A DNA stretch of 44,144 nucleotides from Bacteroidales bacterium (GTDB lineage: Bacteria > Bacteroidota > Bacteroidia > Bacteroidales > JAGOPY01). How positions within the stretch are numbered: position 1 is the first letter of the stretch; each line of letters opens with the position of its first letter. Where the stretch lies: assembly GCA_023229505.1 (NCBI GenBank), contig JALNZD010000034.1, positions 1 through 44,144 on the forward strand, in the 5' to 3' direction. The translations under genes and the position numbers were made by a program. The notes under the pieces are model-generated. The model ran no database searches. It worked only from the letters and a program-made list of their open reading frames with translations, and was not told the origin of the DNA. Below are positions 8,642 to 15,446 of the stretch, in pieces.

Positions 8642-8776
8642 ACCTCTACGAGGTATTTTGAGTTTAGGAGTTAGCTTGGATTTTACAACACTTAGTCGCC
8701 TATGGCGAATTCTGCGTAGCAGATGAAGTACTGTAAAAGTGGATTATACGAAGAGGAAACAATTCCCCGTAGGGGA
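8642..8776. repeat. Symmetric intergenic element of four mini-hairpins
   Basis: Four perfect 5-base stems with three-base loops lie at 8642-8654 (ACCTC-TAC-GAGGT), 8696-8708 (TCGCC-TAT-GGCGA), 8711-8723 (TCTGC-GTA-GCAGA) and 8764-8776 (TCCCC-GTA-GGGGA). They are arranged symmetrically about base 8709, with gaps of 41, 2 and 40 bases. Around the inner pair, TTTTACAACACTT (8681-8693) and AAGTACTGTAAAA form an additional imperfect stem. The right-hand hairpins are reverse-complement versions of the left consensus, with paired changes in the stems. Probably a folded RNA/DNA element or a small mobile repeat. Confidence 0.7.
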
Positions 8777-8800
8777 TCAACAAAAGATAATCGGATTGTA

Positions 8801-10216
8801 ATGATGAAAAATACTGTAAAATATTATGCTACAATGTTAAAATTTATTATTAATACACTCAAACCGGTCTTCTTGCTTATCATTCTCACAGCCAACCTTC
8901 AATTGGCTAATTCTCAGGAAAATGATACGGTCATAAATAAAAAACTGTTGATATACAAGTTTGATATCAAAAAGGAGATAGCACCGCCGGTATGGCGCAG
9001 TACCAAGCTTGCACTGGAAGAAGCTTTAGAAAAGAAAGCCGACATAGTATTGATCGAGATGAGCACCTATGGGGGAATGCTCGAATCGGCCGATTCCATC
9101 CGGTCCAAGATTCTTGACTCACCCATCCCGGTTTTTATCTTTATTAACCACAACGCGGCTTCTGCCGGGGCGCTGATTGCTATTGCCTGCGACAGTATCT
9201 ACATGACTACCGGTTCCTCCATTGGCGCTGCAACGGTTGTGGACCAATCCGGACAGGTGGTGCCTGATAAATACCAATCGTATATGCGGGCGATGATGCG
9301 TTCGACAGCTGAAGCCACCGGAAGGGACCCGAATATTGCCCAGGCTATGGTCGACCCGCGGATTAAGATCGAGGGGGTCATTGATTCAGGCAGCGTCCTT
9401 ACTTTCACCGCAACAGAAGCGCTTAAATTCGGCTTTTGCGAGGGCATTGCCGAGAGTACCGAAGATGTTATGCGCCTTGCCGGGATTAGCGATTACGAAA
9501 TCGTTGAACAGGAACTCAAACCGATGGATAAGATCATTGGTTTCCTGATCAACCCGATCGTCAGCGGAATTCTGATCATGATAATCATTGGAGGAATTTA
9601 CTTTGAACTTCAGGCTCCGGGATTAGGCTTGGCGTCAATAGTTGCCGTTTTAGCTGCTTTGATGTATTTTGCTCCGCTATATCTAGAAGGATTGGCAAAT
9701 CATTGGGAAATACTTATCTTCATCGCCGGAGTTGCCCTGATTGCCGTTGAAATATTTGCGATACCCGGTTTCGGCGTAACAGGGATAACAGGAATAGTTT
9801 TTGTTGTAACCGGATTGACCCTCAGCCTGATAGATAACGTGGGTTTTGATTTCACCCAGGTCAACGTTAATAAGATCATCGCATCCTTTTTCCTGGTCAT
9901 CATCTCGATTTTCCTGTCAATCGTGGCATCTTTCTTCATCACCAAATCTCTTTTCTCACAAAACAGGCTTTTTGGTTCGCTTGCCCTGGAGACCGTTCAA
10001 AATGCGGCGGATGGTTATACTACTTCAGATAGAGAATATGTAGAGATGATCGGAAGAACAGGAATAGCCCATTCGATTCTCAGGCCGGCAGGAAAAGTTA
10101 AAATAGGCAACGAAGTATTTGATGCTACCGCTTTAACCGGGTTCATCGAGAAAGGTGATGAAATTGAAGTGGTTAAATACGAAACCGGGCAACTGTTTGT
10201 CAGGAAAATAGATTGA
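8801..10216 (+). CDS. NfeD/ClpP-class membrane-bound serine protease
   Basis: The start at 8801 or 8804 (MMKNTVKYYATMLKF) is preferred; the frame extends to 8723 but that part lies inside the hairpin element. A signal peptide ends near LANSQ. The ClpP-like domain follows (EMSTYGGMLESADSIRSKI). The nucleophile Ser is in NAASAGALIAIACDSIYM and a candidate general-base Lys is in PDKYQSYMR, as in the archaeal 1510-N/STOPP protease. Four to five membrane helices follow, then a C-terminal OB-fold NfeD domain (MIGRTGIAHSILRPAGKVKI). Such proteins cleave hydrophobic C-termini, often of stomatin partners. No stomatin gene is adjacent here. Confidence 0.88.
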   Translation: MMKNTVKYYATMLKFIINTLKPVFLLIILTANLQLANSQENDTVINKKLLIYKFDIKKEIAPPVWRSTKLALEEALEKKADIVLIEMSTYGGMLESADSIRSKILDSPIPVFIFINHNAASAGALIAIACDSIYMTTGSSIGAATVVDQSGQVVPDKYQSYMRAMMRSTAEATGRDPNIAQAMVDPRIKIEGVIDSGSVLTFTATEALKFGFCEGIAESTEDVMRLAGISDYEIVEQELKPMDKIIGFLINPIVSGILIMIIIGGIYFELQAPGLGLASIVAVLAALMYFAPLYLEGLANHWEILIFIAGVALIAVEIFAIPGFGVTGITGIVFVVTGLTLSLIDNVGFDFTQVNVNKIIASFFLVIISIFLSIVASFFITKSLFSQNRLFGSLALETVQNAADGYTTSDREYVEMIGRTGIAHSILRPAGKVKIGNEVFDATALTGFIEKGDEIEVVKYETGQLFVRKID

Positions 10217-10228
10217 TCATTTTTCTTC

Positions 10229-10236
10229 TACCTTTG
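10229..10236 (+). promoter_or_regulatory. Bacteroidota -7 promoter element for the sugar kinase gene
   Basis: TACCTTTG matches TAnnTTTG, 16 bases before the ATG at 10252, predicting a very short leader. Confidence 0.45.
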
Positions 10237-10251
10237 CCAAAATTTTGAAAA

Positions 10252-11094
10252 ATGATCCTGATCGCTGATAGCGGAGCAACTAAAATTCAATGGGTTGTAA
10301 TTCATGACGGAAAAGCTTCTGCTTCCTTTGAAACTGCGGGTTTTAATCCTTATTTTATGGAGCCGCGGATTTTAGTGGATGCAGTAGAAAAAGACCTGGT
10401 GCCTTTTATCAACCAGGATTACATCCACCATGTTTATTATTACGGAGCAGGCTGTTCCACCATGTTTAAGTGCAATATTGTGGAAGATGTCCTGAAAGAT
10501 ATTTTCGAAAATGCTGATTTCGAGATCTATCATGATCTGCTCGGGGCTGCCAGGGCATTATTCGGGGAACAGGAAGGGATTGCCTGCATTTTAGGCACCG
10601 GTTCGAATTCTTGTCTTTATGATGGCAGGCAAATCCTGGAAAATGTGGCTTCACTCGGATATCTGTTTGGTGACGAAGGCAGCGGGGCTTATTTAGGGAA
10701 ATTATGGCTCACGGAATACTTGCGCGGAAGGATGCCGGAACACCTTAAAAATTTATTCGACAAGCGATTCGGATACAGCCTTGAGAATATCCTCGATGCT
10801 GTTTACAGCAAACCCTATCCCAACCAATTTCTGTCTTCCTTCGCCATATTTATCGGTGACTTAAAGGAGGATGAATTTGTAAAAGGTATGGTGAAGAAAA
10901 ACTTTCATGACTTCTTTACCGAACAGGTGACCCTATATTCAAATTATAAGAAAATGCCGTTAGGCGTGGTCGGATCTGTGGGATTTCACTTCCAGGCTAT
11001 TTTTAAAGAAGTTGCAAATGAATATGGGCTGGAGATAAAAACGATCATTAAATCACCGATCGAGGGACTTGTTGAATATCACAGGGGAAAATGA
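10252..11094 (+). CDS. BadF/BadG/BcrA-type ATPase family kinase, N-acetylglucosamine kinase-like
   Basis: 280 residues. The N-terminal phosphate-1 loop MILIADSGATKIQW and the second loop GIACILGTGSNSCLYDG identify the ASKHA actin-like fold. The segment LGYLFGDEGSGAYLGK is characteristic of the N-acetylglucosamine/glucosamine kinase branch common in Bacteroidota. It probably phosphorylates GlcNAc or a related amino sugar from cell-wall recycling; the substrate is an inference. The last 42 bases overlap, tail to tail, the 3' end of miaA on the other strand, and both C-termini look complete. Confidence 0.85.
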   Translation: MILIADSGATKIQWVVIHDGKASASFETAGFNPYFMEPRILVDAVEKDLVPFINQDYIHHVYYYGAGCSTMFKCNIVEDVLKDIFENADFEIYHDLLGAARALFGEQEGIACILGTGSNSCLYDGRQILENVASLGYLFGDEGSGAYLGKLWLTEYLRGRMPEHLKNLFDKRFGYSLENILDAVYSKPYPNQFLSSFAIFIGDLKEDEFVKGMVKKNFHDFFTEQVTLYSNYKKMPLGVVGSVGFHFQAIFKEVANEYGLEIKTIIKSPIEGLVEYHRGK

Positions 11095-11940
11095 TTCCGG
11101 CTGAATCCAATTGATCTCCGGGTCTTTCCGGAACCAGGTCATTTGCCGTTTAGCATACCTGCGGGTATTGATCCTGATTTTTTCAACAGCATCTTCCAGT
11201 GTGCAAATGCCGTCGAGGTATTCGAACATTTCTTTGTAACCCACCGTGTTTAAAGCATTCAGATTGCGGCAGGAATAGTTAGCCTTGGCTTCTTCGAGCA
11301 ATCCTGATGCCATCATCCCGTCAATACGCCTGTTTATCCTTTCTACGAGTTCTTCCCTTGGAACCCGGATCCCAAACTTTATTGTCCTGAAGTTGCGTTG
11401 TTGTCGATGCCCTTTTCTATAGGTAGAATATGGTTTTCCTGTCATAAGGCAAACTTCCAGTGCACGCATCAGGCGGTTTGGATTTGAAAGATCAACTTCC
11501 TTGTAATACAAAGGATCAAGGCTGAACAATTCTTTCTGTAAATAGTTAATCCCCCTGGCCTTGTATTCCTCTTTCAGGAGATGACGAATGGCAGGGTCAT
11601 GTTCAGGCTGCTCATCTATGCCGTTGCAGACCGCATCGATATATAATCCTGATCCACCGGTCATCACAACTGCCCGGTGTGTTTCAAAGAGCTTATCCAG
11701 GAGCCGGATGACATCTTGTTCAAAGCGGGAAATATTGTAGTCCTCTGAGATTGAAATGTGTCCGATGAAATGGTGTTCCACCTCTGCGAGCTGCTCTGCA
11801 TTAGGTTTAGCCGTTCCGATGCTTAGTTCGCGGTAAAATTGCCTTGAATCTGCTGAAATGATCTCTGTATCGAGCCATTTGGCGACTTTAATTGCCAGGT
11901 CGGTTTTGCCTGAGGCTGTAGGGCCAAGGATAATAAGCAA
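11053..11940 (-). CDS. miaA: tRNA dimethylallyltransferase
   Basis: Transfers dimethylallyl from DMAPP to A37 of tRNAs reading UNN codons. The P-loop LIILGPTASGKTDLA lies at the very N-terminus, followed by EIISADSRQFYRELSIGTAKP (substrate/tRNA contact), VVMTGGSGLYIDAV and the C-terminal NTRRYAKRQMTWFRKDPEINW. The first plausible start is the TTG at 11940. The frame extends to a TTG at 11982, but that extension (EFGAWNLEFG) is encoded by a 7-base repeat array and is probably not protein. The C-terminus runs about 24 residues past the usual end and overlaps the convergent kinase gene by 42 bases. Confidence 0.92.
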   Translation of the reverse strand: MLIILGPTASGKTDLAIKVAKWLDTEIISADSRQFYRELSIGTAKPNAEQLAEVEHHFIGHISISEDYNISRFEQDVIRLLDKLFETHRAVVMTGGSGLYIDAVCNGIDEQPEHDPAIRHLLKEEYKARGINYLQKELFSLDPLYYKEVDLSNPNRLMRALEVCLMTGKPYSTYRKGHRQQRNFRTIKFGIRVPREELVERINRRIDGMMASGLLEEAKANYSCRNLNALNTVGYKEMFEYLDGICTLEDAVEKIRINTRRYAKRQMTWFRKDPEINWIQPESFSPVIFNKSLDR

Positions 11941-11947
11941 TGTATTT

Positions 11948-12003
11948 ATTCCAAATTCCAAATTCCAAGCACCAAATTCCAAACAAATTCAAAATTCAAA
12001 AAA
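11948..12003. repeat. Heptanucleotide-period array upstream of miaA
   Basis: Eight heptads in unbroken register: ATTCCAA three times, GCACCAA, ATTCCAA, ACAAATT, CAAAATT, CAAAAAA. The array reaches into the apparent 5' end of the miaA frame. It argues that the real miaA start lies downstream of it. Confidence 0.8.
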
Positions 12004-12067
12004 CTAAATCTTTATAAGATAAATGAAAACCAATGACCACTTTATAACAAAATAAAAAAATCCCGCA

Positions 12068-12095
12068 CTTAAACCTCAACCCTTAAACCTCAACA
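12068..12095. repeat. Two 14-base repeats at the end of cca
   Basis: CTTAAACCTCAACC (12068-12081) is repeated as CTTAAACCTCAACA (12082-12095). The second copy includes the cca stop codon at 12090. Fourteen is twice the heptad period seen elsewhere. Confidence 0.6.
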
Positions 12096-13517
12096 CTTCT
12101 TAAGCCCAAGCTTCTCCCCTTCCTTGACCATCAATTCGTAAGCTTCCTCAAATTCATTATGAATGATTCCATCCAAAATAGCTTCCCGGATTGCATTCTT
12201 GATTACGCCAATCTCTTTTCCCGGAGGAATACCAAAGGTTTCCATGATCATTTCACCCGAGATAGGAGGCTGCCAGTTGCGAAGCTTGTCTTGCTGTTCG
12301 ACTTCCACCAGCTTCTGGCGGACCAATTCGAAATTCTTCAGGTATCGTTGTACTTTTTCCGGGTTTTTTGAAGTAATATCAGCCTCACAAAGCGACATCA
12401 GGTCGTCAATATCATCTCCTGCATCGAATAAAAGGCGCCTGACAGCCGAGTCGGTCACCACCTCCTGGGAGAGGACGATCGGGCGGAGGTGAAGGAGCAC
12501 CAGTTTCTGGACAAAGCGCATGCGCTCATCCGTGGGCATCTTCATCCGGTGAAAAAGCTTAGGGACCATCTTAGCACCGATAAACTCATGAGCGTGGAAA
12601 GTCCATCCGGTTTCCGGTTCAAATTTTTTAGTAACGGGTTTGGCAATATCATGCAACAAAGCCCCCCATCGCAGCCAAAGGTTATCGGATTTGTCAGCGA
12701 CATTATCAAGTACCTGCAGGGTATGATGAAAATTGTCCTTATGGCCTTTCCCTTCAATATATTCAGCCCCCTTTAAGGCGACGAATTCGGGAAAAATGAT
12801 TTTCAGCAAACCTGAATCAAACAGGAGTTTGAAACCAATCGAAGGTTTGGGTGTCATGATGATTTTTTCCAGTTCATCATTAATGCGTTCCCGGGAAATT
12901 ATCGTGATACGTTCGGCATTCCTGCGGATCGCCTCAAATGATTCCTTTTCAATGACAAAATTCAACTGGGTAGCAAACCTGATAGCCCGCATCATCCGCA
13001 AAGGATCGTCGGAATACGTCCGGTCAGGGTCAAGGGGGGTCCGGATCAGGCCCGCTTCCAAATCCTTGTATCCGCCGAAAGGATCCAGCAAACGGCCTAA
13101 ATCGCTTTTATTCAGGCTCAATGCCAGGGTGTTGATGGTGAAATCGCGCCGGTCCTGATCGTCTTCCAGCGATCCGTCTTCCACGATCGGTTTACGGGAA
13201 TCAGCCCTGTAAGATTCTTTTCTGGCTCCGACAAATTCCACGATCCATTCATCCTGGTCTCTGAACCTGACCATGGCCGTACCGAAGTTTTTAAAGACTT
13301 TCGCTTTGGCCCCCAGGCCTACTTTAGCTGCATAAGCCTCAGCCAGATCAATGCCACTGCCGATGACAACGATATCGATGTCTTTTGTCTGCCGGCCGAG
13401 GATCTTATCCCTGACATAGCCTCCCACCACATAAGCAGGATGATCATACTCCTTAACCGCTTCGATTAAAGTTTTAAAAACCGTGTATTCCAGGTATTGG
13501 CTGAACTGCTGTTTCAT
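12090..13517 (-). CDS. cca: CCA tRNA nucleotidyltransferase / poly(A) polymerase family with HD domain
   Basis: 475 residues. The nucleotidyltransferase head has YVVGGYVRDKILGRQTKDIDIVVIG at about residues 26-51, with the GG, RD and DxD motifs of class II CCA enzymes. The RNA-binding neck includes DDPLRMMRAIRFA. A C-terminal HD domain has HHTLQVLDNVA and LLHDIAKP. The enzyme adds or repairs the 3' CCA of tRNA. Because family members can instead be A-adding or poly(A) polymerases, the exact activity is inferred. It lies upstream of miaA on the same strand order but about 100 bases apart, so the two may or may not share a transcript. Confidence 0.9.
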   Translation of the reverse strand: MKQQFSQYLEYTVFKTLIEAVKEYDHPAYVVGGYVRDKILGRQTKDIDIVVIGSGIDLAEAYAAKVGLGAKAKVFKNFGTAMVRFRDQDEWIVEFVGARKESYRADSRKPIVEDGSLEDDQDRRDFTINTLALSLNKSDLGRLLDPFGGYKDLEAGLIRTPLDPDRTYSDDPLRMMRAIRFATQLNFVIEKESFEAIRRNAERITIISRERINDELEKIIMTPKPSIGFKLLFDSGLLKIIFPEFVALKGAEYIEGKGHKDNFHHTLQVLDNVADKSDNLWLRWGALLHDIAKPVTKKFEPETGWTFHAHEFIGAKMVPKLFHRMKMPTDERMRFVQKLVLLHLRPIVLSQEVVTDSAVRRLLFDAGDDIDDLMSLCEADITSKNPEKVQRYLKNFELVRQKLVEVEQQDKLRNWQPPISGEMIMETFGIPPGKEIGVIKNAIREAILDGIIHNEFEEAYELMVKEGEKLGLKKC

Positions 13518-13576
13518 TGACCCCGCAAAGGTATGAAAAAGCTTATTTAGAAAGGATAAAATTAGATATCGAACTG

Positions 13577-13606
13577 TTGGAGATTAACCGGCCTATTGTA
13601 TTTTTG
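13577..13606 (+). promoter_or_regulatory. Promoter of the isocitrate dehydrogenase operon
   Basis: TTG at 13577-13579 is followed, after 19 bases, by TATTTTTG at 13599-13606, which matches the Bacteroidota -33/-7 arrangement. The ATG is 55 bases downstream. Confidence 0.65.
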
Positions 13607-13660
13607 TCACCTTATTATTTTTTTAACACGTTTAAGTAATTCATTAAAATACAAGTACCT

Positions 13661-14854
13661 ATGTCGAAAAGAACTATAGTAGCCCTGCCAGGTGACGGGA
13701 TTGGCAAAGTTGTTTTGCAGGAAGCAATCCGGGTATTAGATGCGGCCGGATTTGAAGCAAATTATGTAAACGGTGACATTGGCTGGGATTTCTGGTGCAA
13801 GGAAGGCAACCCCCTTCCCGACCGCACGCTGAAACTGCTGCAGGAACATAAGATCGGCCTGTTTGGCGCCATTACGTCCAAACCTAAAGAAGAAGCTGCG
13901 AATGAACTCGACCCTTCGCTGAGGGACAAAGGCTTCACCTACTCAAGTCCTATCGTAGGCCTGAGGCAATATTTCAATCTCGACATCTGCGTCCGCCCCT
14001 GCAAATCTTATAAGGGGAACCCGCTTAATTTCATCCGGCGCAGTGCTGATGGTGGTGTGGAAGAGCCCATGGTTGATGTAGTCATTTTCCGTCAGAATAC
14101 AGAATGTTTATATAGCGGTGTAGAATGGTCAAACCCTCCTGACCAGGTTTATGAGGCGCTTCGCACACACAAGAAATTTGTCCAGAATTTCGGGAATGTA
14201 CCCAAAGATGAGATTTCTGTTTCCACCAGGATCTTCACCAAGAAAGCCACGGAAAGGATACTCAGGGCTGCATTTGAATACGCGCAAAAATATAGATATA
14301 AATCCGTTACACTTTGTGAAAAGCCTAACGTAATCCGTGAAACTTCAGGGATGATGTACAGGATGGCTAAAGAAATCCAGAAAAAGGATTTCCCGCAAAT
14401 TCCATTATATAATACCAATATTGACGCCCAGATGATGTGGCTGACCAAAAATCCCGAAGAATATGGTATAATCGTGGCCGGCAATATGTTTGGCGATATT
14501 GCATCGGACGGTTTTGCCGGTCTGATCGGAGGGTTAGGTTTTGCCTGCAGCGCACAGTTCTCTGCCGATGGCATAGGGGTTTTCGAACCGACTCACGGCT
14601 CTGCACCAAAGTATGCAGATTATCCTGTTTCCATCGTGAATCCTATAGCCATGATCGAATCAGCCGTCATGATGCTGGAATACCTCGGGGAATATGATAT
14701 CGCGAATAAAATCTGCAAAGCCATTGCCGCTGTCATAGTTGAAGGCAAAGTCAAGACTTATGATATGATGAAGATGACCGGAAAACCGGATGTGATCGAA
14801 AGAGGCGCCGCATCAACACATGAAATGACAGATGCAGTGATAGCGAAGCTGTAG
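13661..14854 (+). CDS. icd: Isocitrate dehydrogenase, isocitrate/isopropylmalate dehydrogenase family
   Basis: 397 residues. It oxidatively decarboxylates isocitrate to 2-oxoglutarate. Isocitrate specificity is supported by two features compared with E. coli Icd. Ser96 and Arg102 in YSSPIVGLRQYFNLDICVRP match S113 and R119, although the N115 position is Ile. FRQNTECLYSGVEW matches FRENSEDIYAGIEW including Tyr160. The metal-binding Asp motif is GDIASDGFAG. The coenzyme loop HGSAPKYADYPVSIVNP keeps the Lys-Tyr and Val that favour NADP in E. coli Icd, so NADP is suggested, not proved. First gene of an operon with an HD-domain protein and an aconitase-type enzyme, which supports a TCA rather than leucine role. 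Confidence 0.85.
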   Translation: MSKRTIVALPGDGIGKVVLQEAIRVLDAAGFEANYVNGDIGWDFWCKEGNPLPDRTLKLLQEHKIGLFGAITSKPKEEAANELDPSLRDKGFTYSSPIVGLRQYFNLDICVRPCKSYKGNPLNFIRRSADGGVEEPMVDVVIFRQNTECLYSGVEWSNPPDQVYEALRTHKKFVQNFGNVPKDEISVSTRIFTKKATERILRAAFEYAQKYRYKSVTLCEKPNVIRETSGMMYRMAKEIQKKDFPQIPLYNTNIDAQMMWLTKNPEEYGIIVAGNMFGDIASDGFAGLIGGLGFACSAQFSADGIGVFEPTHGSAPKYADYPVSIVNPIAMIESAVMMLEYLGEYDIANKICKAIAAVIVEGKVKTYDMMKMTGKPDVIERGAASTHEMTDAVIAKL

Positions 14855-14897
14855 GACGATAAGACTGTATGACTGTAAGATATAAATATTTGAAATT

Positions 14898-15446
14898 ATG
14901 AACCCAATAATACTTAACCTTTGGCCTGAGCTGGAATGGATCCAGGATCCGGAACTACGTGAAAAGACTGCCCGCACATGGGAACTGGCCTTTGAAAAAA
15001 GCGTCCTGAAACCGGAAGATCTCAACAGGATTCCTTTCACCCTTCTTTGCGGGCCTGACCTGAAAGTCACTTTTATGGATCATAAACGCTCGGTCGTGCA
15101 TATCGCCAGGGCATCAGCAGAAAAGATGAACGAGTTTTACCACGGAGAACTTCCCATCGACATGGACGTGCTCATCTCCGGCGCTATCCTGGCTGACGTC
15201 GGTAAAATGCTTGAATATGAGCTGGATGCTAATGGAAAAGTAGTTCAAGGCAAGTACGGTCAGTATCTGCGCCATCCATTCTCCGGCGTATCGCTGGCTG
15301 AACAATGCGGATTGCCGGCTTCCGTCTGTCACATTATCGCCGCTCATGCCGGCGAAGGCGACCAGATAAAGCGAAGTGTGGAAGCCTACATCGTGCACCA
15401 TGCGGATTTTATGACGTTTTTGCCGTTTAAAGAAAGATTGAAATGA
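14898..15446 (+). CDS. HD-domain protein with altered metal motif, in isocitrate operon
   Basis: 182 residues. The fold of an HD phosphohydrolase is recognisable: HKRSVVHIARASAEKM with His62 and His68, then AILADVGKMLEYE, then IIAAHAGEG and VHHADFM. In the signature the usual LHDIGK reads LADVGK, so the His of the HD pair is Ala99 while Asp100 remains. Catalysis by the normal two-metal mechanism may therefore be altered or lost. It lies 43 bases after icd and overlaps the aconitase-type gene by four bases (ATGA), which implies translational coupling and a linked function. No substrate can be assigned. Confidence 0.8.
   Translation: MNPIILNLWPELEWIQDPELREKTARTWELAFEKSVLKPEDLNRIPFTLLCGPDLKVTFMDHKRSVVHIARASAEKMNEFYHGELPIDMDVLISGAILADVGKMLEYELDANGKVVQGKYGQYLRHPFSGVSLAEQCGLPASVCHIIAAHAGEGDQIKRSVEAYIVHHADFMTFLPFKERLK

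Noticed and set aside
10466..10654. Minus-strand frame inside the kinase gene, and similar antisense frames elsewhere
   Set aside because: No domain content and inside well-supported genes.
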